From assembly GCA_039881145.1 (NCBI GenBank), contig JAYKKI010000095.1:248001-312000 (forward strand): a DNA stretch of 64,000 bases. Reading direction: 5' to 3'. The notes beneath the pieces were generated by a model that made no database searches, was not told the DNA's origin, and was given only the letters and a program-made list of their open reading frames with translations. Numbering within the stretch: the first letter of the stretch is position 1; each line of letters begins with the position of its first letter. The translations under genes were made by a program, and so were the position numbers. The stretch is from Druceiella hillmani (taxonomy: Eukaryota > Arthropoda > Insecta > Lepidoptera > Hepialidae). Of the stretch, positions 1 to 10,350 are shown piece by piece.

Positions 1-351
1 CGTCTGTGGACTTTACATTGTTTCTTTTATTTATTCGCATTTTTAATGACTGAAGTAGGTTAAAAGGATATCTCAATAATAAACAACATTATTCTCATCA
101 TATCGCCATATGCATCAAATAATAATAAAATAACTCTGATATTGTTTGTTGCTCTAAATGACCGTTTTTTTTTGCAAAAGAGTATATATATATATATACA
201 TAAAGTCTTACGGTTTTTTGGCGTTTTTAGAACTGCTTAGAAGAATAATTAGTTTTATTTTCATTTTTCTTAAAACTATCCGAATAAATTATAAGTCATA
301 AAAAATAAAAAACAATATTACAACTTAGAAATATTTGGATAGGAATAATAT
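1..351. other. AT-rich sequence, no gene seen
   Basis: No open frame, RNA gene or recognisable repeat was seen, apart from a short TA run at about 183-199. It is typical AT-rich intergenic or intronic sequence. Confidence 0.5.
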
Positions 352-395
352 AAATTATTTGGTACATACGACAAATCGTACGTACCAAATTATTT
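352..395. repeat. near-perfect 20-bp-arm hairpin
   Basis: Arms 352-371 and 376-395 are complementary at 18 of 20 positions around a four-base caaa loop; the core is ggtacatacga / tcgtacgtacc. No adjacent gene explains it. It could be a fold-back remnant of a MITE or a cruciform-prone site. Confidence 0.6.
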
Positions 396-867
396 CTATT
401 TCGTATTAATTACCGTTTTATACTTCCCGAAAGAAACATCTATTTAGTATTGTCATAGTATTAAGAAAATATTGCACTAATGTATAATTTTCGGTATATA
501 TTTCTTAAAAATATTGACTATTTAAATTTTAGCTTTAAAAATATTTTGTTAAAAAATTTAAGTTGTTCAACACAATGTTCAGCAAAATGTGTCAAAAGTT
601 TATAATACTTGCCTTTGCCATAGTTTTAGAAATAGGGTGTCAAATTGTAGAGTTTAATGAAAAACGAGTAATGAATTATTTTTCAGGTATTTCACTTCTC
701 GTCAACATCTACCTTGATCATAAAATTTATGACATGTAACAAAAGTAAAATACTCTACTCTAAATCTTCCTCGGTAATTACCGCAAAGATTGCGAAATTA
801 CAACACGTTGCCAAACTGTCACCGCATTGACCGATTGGAAGACTTAACAGCTATAATAATTCTACAG

Positions 868-1262
868 ACAGCGTTCCTATTTACGAATGAATATTACGTC
901 GTTTGCATACTTGACCCTTAACTAATCATGCAATCATAACGGTGTGTTATTTGTAAGTTCAGCGCTCGGACCTTTCATAAATATTCATTGGATTAAAAAC
1001 AAAGTGAAATTGTTCATGAAAATGTCAATTCCATTTAGCGTGTGCGGTTAATCGAGAAATCGTTATTCAATGCGAGTGTTTTCAGTAAACGTGTCGATTG
1101 AATATGCAAATTCGAAATGAACCTGGCAGTGACTCTCTTTAACTTGTTCTCCATTACGTTTCGAAATTTTACAAAACTGTAATCTCGTACATGTTTGATT
1201 GAATTTTTTGTTCGATTTTTTTAGATTTATTAAAATTATATTTTAGATCTGAAAAAATGTAT
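868..1262 (+). repeat. diverged repeat unit, B part, copy 1
   Basis: This stretch shares an ordered series of blocks with 5095-5462, 6780-7200 and 9020-9420: 'cctatttacgaatgaatat', then 'cctttcataaatattcat', then 'aattgttcatgaaaatgt', then 'gtgcggttaatcgag', then 'cgattgaatatgcaaattc' and a T-rich tail. The copies are clearly homologous but strongly diverged with many indels. There is no coding capacity. I infer an old interspersed or tandemly duplicated non-coding repeat. Confidence 0.7.
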
Positions 1263-2100
1263 GGTTGGTCCCGTACAAATTATAGTTCTGTGGGTATTTA
1301 AAAAAATTATAAATTATCTATATTTTATAAATTCTTATGTTCAACTGTAAACCATTGTACTCATACGGGCCTATGAAGGTATCTAATAGCTGAATAAGAA
1401 TTCTAATATTTAGACAGATGAACTTACCCTCGAGATTCGCCTTCTATATGTATATTTATATAATAAATATTACAAAGCCTGTATTAATAATTCACTTTAA
1501 TATACATTAAATGAAATAACAAATTCAGTCATCCAGTAATTTTTATCAAAGTTATTTCCGCCTATGTCAGGATTTTTTTTAGATTTAAAAAACGAATAAA
1601 TTTTAATTATAATGATATTACTTGAAAATATTAACGGAAATCTATTTTCCGAGATTTTTCTTAAGTTTTGGCGTGATCTTTTGGGAAATAAGGAGAAATT
1701 GGGTACTTTGCTAAAGATTTTCAAGCTTAATATTTTACAAATTTTCCTTGTGTCGTATAGAAAAAGCTAATAGGTAAGTAAACCATTTCTATTGAGTATT
1801 AATTCCAAGGAATATTCGTAGCGAACATACAAATGTAATTTTTCATAGAAAGTGAAAACAGATTGAAACAAGCATTATTGGCATCGATAAATTAGTTGTT
1901 TTGTCCATATTTACGACGATGTTGACTATTCTCTTTCCCCTTTATTGCCATTCCATTAAGTTTAGGTTTTCTAAGGAAGTGAATATACTTAAGTAAGAGA
2001 AAACCAACAAAATGTTATAAAACCTAAACCAATTCCTTGCAAAATTATATAATTTTACCTGACTTAATATTTTTTTTAATTTTTAAAAGATAGAACTAAT
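1263..2100. other. AT-rich sequence, no gene seen
   Basis: No recognisable coding, RNA or repeat element. A short open frame on the minus strand at 1497-1724 has low-complexity Lys/Ile/Phe-rich content and no recognisable domain. Confidence 0.45.
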
Positions 2101-2187
2101 TATGAAGAAAATTATGGTCTGTTGGTTTAGTTAAAGATAATGGTGGGTTTAGTTAAAGATAATTTTCTTATGAAGAAAATTATGGTC
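2101..2187. repeat. nested short direct repeats (X-Y-Y-X)
   Basis: The 19-mer starting tatgaagaaaatt occurs at 2101-2119 and 2169-2187. Between these, ggtttagttaaagataa occurs twice (2124-2140 and 2146-2162). The nested order suggests a local template-switch or slippage duplication rather than a transposon. Confidence 0.7.
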
Positions 2188-2560
2188 AATGATAAAGTAT
2201 GCAATGGACAGATATATACACGATTTTCTCAAAAGAATTACAATTGCATTAACGATAGTGGCAAGGAATATTGCGATATAACGATAAAGCTACAGATTAT
2301 AACCCACAAGGATCTTATTATAGGTAAACCAAAACCTGACTCGAAAAACTCGAATGATGGAATCACATATTCCAATTTTTTCCACTGCTGAACCAAATAA
2401 TCAAAATACGGCATTGGCATGCAAATATAAATCTATCTGATTCATACGAATGGCCAAGTGATAGTTGTAAATCATCAGTTGATGTTAATAATATTTTTAT
2501 CTCCAGTAACACAATAACTCCACTAAAACACAATAATTTCATGGAGATAATCAAACTACT
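2188..2560. other. unassigned sequence with an unrecognised short open frame
   Basis: An 83-codon plus-strand frame (2140-2391) overlaps this stretch. I do not recognise it. It begins in the nested duplication above and has no signal peptide, membrane segment or domain that I can name. Chance open frame is the default view. Confidence 0.3.
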
Positions 2561-2562
2561 CG

Positions 2563-2700
<138 letters not shown>

Positions 2701-3798
2701 TTGCAACAATTCCAACTACGTAAACAGGCTTTTCATAAAGTTATTTTATTTTATTTAATTTGAAAGATTTAGTTTCCGGTGTGTAATGTATTTTCTGGCT
2801 ATTATTTTATGAAAGTACCTAATTGATACATATGGCAAGCTTATTACTGCAAGAGCAATCTCTTACAGCCGACTAGAACACCAATCCATCCCCGCTCGAC
2901 GAGTGGCCTTGTGGTCAACCAAACGACAATCTAATGTTTTATATGTAAATATATTGATTTTTAACATATTATGTTGAAATAAAAAAATGTTAATCTAATT
3001 GTTCAAAATGAATATGTTGCACAAAAAATTATATTTTTTTTCAAATATACTCATTGGTACCCATTCTGTCAAACCATGTGTATGTGTATTTTTTTATTCT
3101 CTGATGCTTCTGCTGAACTTTTTCTTTCGTATTACATTAGTTTATTGTTAAATTATTCAATAAAATTTATAAAACAATTTTATCCTGTTAGATTCTACAC
3201 GACTTATTGTGCGCATAAACTTAATTTCAAAAGACTTTGCCCACGCAATGCAGAATTCTAAACAAATATATCATACCCTCTGCTTAATGGAATTTCTTTT
3301 ACTTGAATCTAGCCTATACTTTCTACACATCTTATACTAGCAAATATTACTTTAGAGTTATATATTTTAAGGGGTTAGAGTTTAGCAGCAAGAATTTAAC
3401 GCGAGAGGAGCTGCGGGAAACACCTAGTCATTCAATAAATTTTCTTTGACTAACAATATTAATTTGTTCATGTTGGTCGCCAAAGCTTACTTTTTATTGA
3501 TTTTTACTGAATAAAGAATAGAAATAATGTATTGAAAGTAAGTTGGTCAAAACATTTTCTTGTTTATTTTTTGTAGCTTTTTCCGCAAATGGTAATGGAT
3601 TTTCATAAAAAAAATATGTTTTAAATAATTTCTAGATAAAAAATGACTCATTTTTTCAGTTAGTCATGCCGATTTTCTTTTAAGTTTTTCAATTAATACT
3701 TTCTCATGTAAAAATGAAAAAGAAGTTATTGGAAATAATTTTTTTTAAATCCCACGTAAATAAAATTTTAGACACGTAGTCACAATAATATATTTGCT
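2701..3798. other. AT-rich sequence, no gene seen
   Basis: No gene. A GC-richer patch at about 2880-2920 (cgagtggccttgtggtcaac) faintly resembles a tRNA-type A box, but no B box follows, so it is not called. Confidence 0.4.
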
Positions 3799-3862
3799 CT
3801 TTATTTGTCTAATTATATAAAAATAATCTGTCTTTATTTGTCTAATTATAAAAAAATAATCT
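3799..3862 (+). repeat. 33-bp tandem duplication
   Basis: Two adjacent near-identical units, each with tctttatttgtctaattata followed by aaaaataatctg. This is a recent local duplication in AT-rich DNA. Confidence 0.8.
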
Positions 3863-4194
3863 GCTTTAATTTTACTTTATAATCACCTCTTCCTTATATT
3901 AAAGAAACGTTGTCTTACTCAAAATTATCTCATTGAAATGTAATTTTAACCGCCAAATCGAAAACAAAATTAAAAATATTTGTCCGCTTATTGAAACTAA
4001 TTTTTTATTAAATGAATTTGTTAAATTTCTTTCTAAGTCACCAGTTAAATGAGGACCGTTTGTATAAATTATTACGTTTATAAAGCCGATGTTTCACAAA
4101 GATGTAACGACGATTGATATACTTATTGCAGTATACTTATTTGGCGAAATAAAATATCGACCGTATAAAGTAAGGTGGGCTGATGTTTTGAATT

Positions 4195-5462
4195 GTAGAT
4201 AAATCGCAGACGTTAAATTTTCTGCTTAGTAACTATAAATTTCGAGGATATTGAGGATAAAGTACCTACTCAAAATATTCAACGAGTCGCTAAAATTCAG
4301 TATCCTGGTCCAGATAATATTTTAGGCGACTATTTGCCCAATAAGATTTAAAATTTCATATAAAATTTGGTGAAAACTCAACCGAAATGATTTAATTGGT
4401 ATGATTTTATTTCTAGTCGCTACATTTCGAGCACCGACATTTATTTGACAATATCTTGAGCGATACTGCCATTAAAATAACATACTTGACTATTTTATCA
4501 AATTCCTTATCAATTTCAAATTGTAAATTTGAACAAAACATCGAATATTTTATTACCCTAGTCAGTCCAGCACCATCTACCTATGGGGCACGAATTTCTC
4601 ACTAACGACGAATACGAGTAACAGATGCAGCCTGAGCCATTGTCAAATAAGTCGAAGCTATTGCTATCTCGAACAATTTCTCTAATTTAATAGGAACGTA
4701 GTAAACTAAATAATAACGAATATGGTATAAAGAAAATAATTTATGATCACGAAGGTAATTAAAACACGATAGACACATCATAAATAAGTAATTTTGACTT
4801 GTGTGTTATGCTGATGTTATCTCCATTTAATTTTTGAATTTTTTACGGATAACTCTGAAAATTATAGAAATACCAATGAGCATGTACGCATGCTTACAAA
4901 ATAACATAACAATTTTTAAATTTTTTAAATCAGTTTTCCAATCTTCGTTAGCTTATCAAATAGGATATATTAAATATTATTCAATATTTTTTGTGAACGT
5001 ACAATAGTTACAATACCCTAAAACGATCTGTCTCCACACAGATGTTATTAACTCTTATACTTACGTCATTGATTGAAAGGATTTCCGATTCCGAGATAGT
5101 CTTTCCTATTTACGAATGAATATTTTTTTCTTTGCACACATGGCTCCTATATAATGCGAAAATCATAATCGTTTGTAATTAATAAAGTCGGTGCTTGGTC
5201 CTTTCATAATTATCGATCAGATTTGAAACGAAATAAAATCGTTTATGAAAATTTTTTTTCATTCAGTTTGTTCGGTTAATCGACAATTCAGACGTTGACT
5301 ATTTTTAAATGCGTTACGAACTTTTGTAAATTTTGTCAAATACATTTTCCATTATGTTTAGAAATTTTACAAATCTCAAATATTCTTTCTCAACTCGGTG
5401 TATGTTTTACTTTAATTTCATTTATTATACTACTAATTATAGTTTAGTCTACAAAAATGTAC
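4195..5462 (+). repeat. diverged repeat unit A+B, copy 2
   Basis: The A part (4195-4860) shares 'gacgttaaattttctgc', 'ttagtaactataa', 'aaaatttggtgaaaa', 'cgatactgccattaaaat' and 'gaacaaaacatcga' with copies at 6160 and 7800. The B part (5040-5462) shares the blocks of 868-1262. The same A-then-B order in several places shows that one long unit was duplicated. No open frame survives. Confidence 0.7.
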
Positions 5463-5820
5463 CAATTTATATTTCAGCCAAAATTTTTTTTTTCCCAAAG
5501 TGAAAAATAAGACAGTCACATTTTAAATAGTCCTTTTATATTCAATCTCGCAGTCCTTTTCATATTAACTAGTCACTTGCCTTCTATTGGTTAAACATAT
5601 TTTAAATTTTTTTTTGTCAAAATTATTTTCTCAAAATTGACGTAAATGGAAAATTACCTTTTTATCTATTGACATGTTTGCTATTTAAAATCAAATACAA
5701 GTATCATTACACAGCCACAGGGCCTTCTTCCCGCAAAACTGCATTTTACACTATTTACGTTGGGTATCTTCGACCTTAATGTTATAGACAGACTATATTT
5801 CATATTCTATATAAAAAACA
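5463..5820. other. repeat-derived tail, no gene
   Basis: Sequence around 5480-5600 ('tctcgcagtcctttt', 'attggttaaacatat') is weakly alignable to 7225-7345, so the duplicated unit probably extends here. Nothing coding. Confidence 0.4.
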
Positions 5821-5962
5821 TATACACACACGGAGCCCACGCGCGCGCGCACGCACGACATACGTATGGGTGCACGCACGCACTTTCCGGCGCACGTGCG
5901 CACGCACGCCCACACGCACGCGCGGACGCGCGCACACATACACACACACACACACATACTTA
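5821..5962. repeat. alternating purine-pyrimidine CA/CG tract
   Basis: A compact tract of CA, CG and GC dinucleotides (for example cgcgcgcgcacgcacg), ending in a pure (CA)n run. It is much richer in G+C and CpG than its AT-rich surroundings. Alternating CG/CA of this length is the classical sequence type favouring left-handed DNA. The Ala-Arg-Thr-His reading frames across it are artefacts. Confidence 0.9.
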
Positions 5963-6159
5963 AATCAATACAATATTGTTCTAAATTCCATTCAGGAATA
6001 AAAATACTAACAAAACACCTTCCAAGGATAATGGAACTAAAAATTTCATTTTAATGTGTTACAAATTCCAAGAGACGCGCATCTTGTTTACATGCTGCTT
6101 AATATCTATGATTTTTTAAGTTATTGTGGACAAAAATGGGTACCCATGTAAACATGCCT

Positions 6160-7235
6160 GCTCATAATATTGAACAAAATGTTACAGTATTATTTCATTG
6201 TCGACATATTAACTTAGGTGTACATCGGTCCCGTTAAACTAAATTTTCTTGCAAAACTTAGTGAAAACATACAAACTTTTGAAATATTGATTTAATTTCT
6301 AGTTTCCAAGATTCAGCCGTCTGATTTGTCTACGAAAACGACTTGGGCGACACTGCCACTAAAATACGCACATGTTATTTTACCAAGTTTTTATCTTTAT
6401 TATGTGACATAATTAAATAAAACATCGAGTAATCCATCACATTGCCCAACTTCAACAACAAGCTGTTTACGGAGAACGAAATTCTTTCAATTTTATCAGT
6501 TTCAAAATTTAGTTCGCAATAGCAGTCATGAAAAACGAAATGTAAAGCAAATGATATCTAAGCCATTCCCATTATTATTTTAAAACAAATTTCACTATTC
6601 TTCTGCTAGACGAAATTGTATATAAAAACGAAATTGCAAAGACTCAAACCAACGCTCTAACTTAATATGGCAAAGGCATTTTGAATTGGGTATTGAATAG
6701 GTACACCGTATTTAAAAAATGTTAATTTAGGCTGGATACTATTTAATTTGATGCTAATCTTAGCGTCATTTCACTATTGTAGTATGTTGGTAGTTAATTA
6801 TAAATAGTCTTACAATCGCAACGATGTGTAATTTATAGGTTGGTGGTTGGTCCTTTAATAAATATCGTTTTGGTTTGAAACGAAATAAAATTGTTCACGA
6901 AAATATTAATTTCATTCAGTGTGCGTTTGTGCCGTTTTTGGGCAGAGTTTGTGCGGTTAATCTATAGTTAATTTTCGATGTAAGCGTCCAGTAAATGTGC
7001 CGATTGAATATGGAAATTCGAAATTAATGCAAACTTTAATTTCTTTTTAACTTCTCGTTTAAACTTGTATCACTTTTGTTACAAATATTTCTCTATTAGG
7101 TTCATAAATTTTTCAAAGCTCAAGTATTGTTACAAAATTCAGTGATATTTTTATTTATTCTCTTATTCATTAAAATTATAGTTTAGTCTACAAAAATGTA
7201 TTAATTTTTACTCTATCTAAAAATGTTTTTTCCAG
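6160..7235 (+). repeat. diverged repeat unit A+B, copy 3
   Basis: A part from about 6160 (aaacttagtgaaaaca, cgacactgccactaaaat, aaaacatcgagtaat) and B part from about 6780 (cctttaataaatatcg, cgaaataaaattgttcacg, gtgcggttaatc, cgattgaatatggaaattc). Same order as copies 2 and 4. No coding capacity. Confidence 0.7.
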
Positions 7236-7799
7236 CCAGAGTGAAATACAAGAAAAATATACATTGAAAGGAGTTCTTTTATGTTTCATCTCGCAGTCAT
7301 TATCATATATCTTTGATTAACCACTCGTTTATTGGATACAATTGACGACACCTAATCTTTTAATAAATTGGAAACTTTTTTCGCCAAGACTTCTTTTTAA
7401 CTGATACTTATTAAATAAAAATTAAATGTTCAAGTGTCTATCGTTACAATGACACATTATTTTATTGTGCAAATCGCCAACAACGATGAAAATAGCTATA
7501 AATTTATTTAATTGAAACGTAAATATATTAACGTTGTATATTTACGTTCTATGTGTCATCGCTTACATGAGGGAACGTCTATTTGATTTACTTATTACAT
7601 CTATACTTCTGAAATGAAAAAAAGGTTTAATCAAAAGTTATTCACTTATTACAGTAAACATACACACAAGCAAATGAATAATAGATGAGGTACACGTATT
7701 TTATATGTATACATAGTATATTTAACTTATTGGCCTACAATCACCGAGAGGCGCGCGTGTTAGTTACGAAATCCCGACTCAGTTAATTATCCACGATTG
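7236..7799. other. inter-unit AT-rich sequence, no gene
   Basis: No recognisable element apart from weak similarity of 7225-7345 to the sequence after copy 2. No open frame worth reporting. Confidence 0.4.
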
Positions 7800-8528
7800 T
7801 TCCTGAATTGTCTATAAATCATGGACGTAAAATTTTCTGCTTAGTAACTATAACTTTGGATATTGAAGGCAAATTACGTATTCTGAATATATGGCGGTAT
7901 AGCTTAAAATTTATTATGCATAAGTCTGTCCTATTATACTAAATTTTGCTATAAAACTTGGTGAAAATTAAATCAAGTTATAATATGTAATTTAATTTAT
8001 AGTTGTCAAGTTTTGAGCAGCTGATTTTTTCACGACAATGCCTCGGGCAACATAGTCATTAAAAATACACACTTGTTTTTTTATCACGTTTTTTATTAAT
8101 ATTATATTATATCTTTGAACAAAATGTAGATTATTTTATCAGATTGTCATCTTCAACTACCATCTGCCTACACGATTCGAAATCCCCATAATTATATTAG
8201 TTTCAAAAGTCGGCCCAAGAAGCAATGGTGAAAAGTGGATATGTATATATTATATATACTATCTAAGCCATTGTTATCGTTATTTTAATACTAATTTTAC
8301 TATTTTGCTTCTAGGAGAAAATTTCAACAATACAATAGTTCTGATTTAATAGGAACCTAAACTAAATTATATAAACAAAATAAATAAAAAACAGCGTAAA
8401 GGAAGAATTTTCAATTAGTTTTGTTGATATTTAACTCGACGTTGATGTTATTGTCATTTTACTTGTGATTGGTTAAATTTAAAATCTTCGTGAATTATTA
8501 TCATTAAATAATTAAACATCATATAGAG

Positions 8529-8625
8529 GTTTGGACGCACTCATGCAGTGTTCATGTGCGCAGGTACGCATGTATGCAAGCACGCACGTACTCATACACA
8601 TTCACACGCACGCACATACGCAAAA
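8529..8625. repeat. degenerate CA/TG/CG-rich tract
   Basis: Imperfect alternation of ca, cg and tg (gcacgcacgtactcatacac) inside repeat copy 4. It resembles a decayed version of the 5821-5962 tract. Confidence 0.6.
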
Positions 8626-8683
8626 ATAACAATTATTGAGATTTATCGAAAAACGTTTAATTCCGTGTAACTCGTCGTTGGCC

Positions 8684-8856
8684 TTGAAGTAATGATTTAC
8701 TGAATATATTTGGCGTTAATTTTGTAGAAATGTATTATTGATAATTAAATGAAACTACATGATGTAGAATTATTTCTACTTCCTTTAAATTCTTTATCAC
8801 AATCTGTATAATGCTACATCACGTAGCTTCATTTAATTGTTGAAGTAATGACTTAC
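8684..8856 (+). mobile_element. short palindromic element, copy 1, with 17-bp target duplication
   Basis: The element body is 8701-8839. It starts tgaatatatttggcg, carries the inward arm aactacatgatgtag followed by tatttctacttcctt, and ends ctacatcacgtagcttcat then ttaattg. Direct repeats ttgaagtaatgatttac (8684-8700) and ttgaagtaatgacttac (8840-8856) flank it exactly, with one mismatch. The inner part found in the longer copies is deleted. A 17-bp target duplication is unusual for a cut-and-paste MITE and suggests another insertion mechanism (inference). No coding capacity. Confidence 0.7.
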
Positions 8857-9417
8857 GAAGTAAACAAAATTATTCAAACATTGATGTGTTACTTACTTTT
8901 TCATTTCGACAAACACTTCAAATTTACATGTTGCCAGATTTTCTTACCACACTGGTTTTATTATTAACTTTTTTACCTAAACAGCTATTGATTAAAAGGC
9001 TTAAGAACTCAATCAATATAATTAATATTCTGTCTTTTGCATACATGATCCTTAAATAATCACGCAATCTAGTTGTGTGTAATTTATAAGTTCGGTGCCA
9101 GGCCTTTTCATAAATATTCATCAGATTTGAAACGATATAAAATTGTTCATGAAAATGTTAATTCCACTTAGCGTGTGCGGTAAATTAAGAGATTGTTATT
9201 CGCCGGGAGTGTCTTCAGTAAATATACCGATTGAATATGCAAATTCCAAATGAACCCGAACAGTGACTCTTTTTATCATCTATTTTGAATTTTTATCAGT
9301 TACCAGTTTCTAGATTAGGTTTCAAAATTTTACGAAGGTCAACTTTATTACTTGTTTGAGTGGATTTTTTGTTTATTTCCTTGATTTATTACTACCATAT
9401 TTTACTCTAGATATAAT

Positions 9418-9826
9418 TAATAGAGCAAAAAAATTAAAAAAACACACTTTTGCAAATTAAGACAACTAAAAGCAAAAAATAATTATAAAATCTCTTTTCT
9501 CCGTCTGCTCAGTAATGACTGTAGTGTAAGTAAGTGCTATTGAGTACAATATTTAGGTGTAAAAAGGTGAGGCGCTTTGTTTTGATATGCAACTAAAATG
9601 TTAAATATTTTCATACACTAATTATAAATTTGACAAAAAAAGTCATTTATGCTTTAGAAAAACGCCCCACCCTTTTATACTCTAATATTACACTCAATAA
9701 AAGCATGGCTTACACTAAAGTAATTACTGAGTAGACAGTGAAAACAGGTTCAATTATTGTATTTTGTTGTTTAGTGCAGTCTTTTAAAAAAACGCGTGTT
9801 TTTTTACTTTTTTAAGCTATTATTTT
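9418..9826. mobile_element. MITE-like element with about 150-bp inverted arms
   Basis: The left arm (about 9418-9580) and right arm (about 9655-9826) are imperfect inverted complements. The left has ctgctcagtaatgactgtag, agtgtaagtaagtgc, tattgagtacaat and aaaaaggtgaggcgctt. The right has the reverse complements aacgccccacccttttat, attacactcaataaaagc, cttacactaaagtaatt and actgagtagacag. Outer parts (aaaaaacacac / gcgtgtttttt) also match. The central spacer is about 75 bp and there is no ORF. This is a fold-back or MITE type of non-autonomous DNA element; the superfamily could not be assigned. Confidence 0.75.
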
Positions 9827-9844
9827 ATTTTTTCTTTATTTGGT

Positions 9845-10104
9845 TCTCTTATTTTTCGCAATTAAATGAAAATACGTGATGTAGTATTATTTCTACTTCC
9901 TTTAAGTTTTGTACCAGGACCTAGGTTTCGTTGTATTACATCTTCAGGTGGTCTATGAGCAAAGAATCTTTGCTAATAGCCCACCAAGGTCGTGAGTAAA
10001 AACTTAAAGAAAGTAGAAATAATACTACATCACTTAGTTTCATTTAATTGTAAATAATGAATTTCTACAAAATTAACGCCAAATATATTCAATCTCTTAT
10101 TTTT
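9845..10104 (-). mobile_element. short palindromic element, copy 2, with 12-bp target duplication
   Basis: The body is 9857-10092, flanked by the exact direct repeat tctcttattttt (9845-9856 and 10093-10104). Relative to copy 1 it is inverted: its right end reads acgccaaatatattcaa, the complement of the left end of copy 1. The arms aattaaatgaaaatacgtga / tcacttagtttcatttaatt and agtattatttctacttcctt / aagaaagtagaaataatact pair. The left arm carries the hammerhead-like motif on the minus strand (9914-9951). In the right arm that motif is mostly deleted. Confidence 0.75.
9914..9951 (-). other. hammerhead-like core in palindromic element copy 2
   Basis: Read on the minus strand: CCAC, CTGAAGA, TGTAATACAAC, GAAAC, CTAGGTC, CTGG. 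It has the hammerhead order C-U-G-A-N-G-A, stem II, G-A-A-A, a short stem III and C as the cleavage-type base. Stem II is three bases shorter than in the copy at 34.4 kb, and there is an extra T after CTGAAGA. Similarity by eye only. Confidence 0.35.
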
Positions 10105-10350
10105 TTAATATTATATTTTTTAACTTCATGAAATTATTCTATTGTCATCGGTTCTTGATAAGTGTGCAAAATTTTAAATGTCACTACTTTACAAGGTTTT
10201 TTACCCATAGATGAAATCAATGTGTATCGGTAAAGTAATGAATCCTACGTTGGATACTGAAGTAGGAAAAAAATACCAGACGTCAAGTTTTTTTAAATAA
10301 TTACCATATTTATTTTTAAAAATTTTTTGTGCATACGATCCTTAAAAGAA

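Larger units (their letters stand above)
7800..9420 (+). repeat. diverged repeat unit A+B, copy 4 (interrupted)
   Basis: The A part (7800-8500) has 'gacgtaaaattttctgc', 'ttagtaactataa', 'aaaacttggtgaaaatta' and 'gaacaaaatgtagatt'. The B part (about 8960-9420) has 'tttcataaatattcatc', 'attgttcatgaaaatgt', 'agcgtgtgcggtaaatta' and 'gattgaatatgcaaattc'. Between them lie a degenerate CA-rich tract (8529-8625) and the small palindromic element at 8701-8839, so this copy is longer than the others. Confidence 0.7.

Noticed and set aside
2866..2932. tRNA-like patch cgagtggccttgtggtcaac
   Set aside because: It resembles an A box only. There is no B box at the right distance and no cloverleaf.
5760..6054. 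Ala/Arg/Thr/His-rich frames
   Set aside because: They are translations of the CA/CG alternating tract in two frames.
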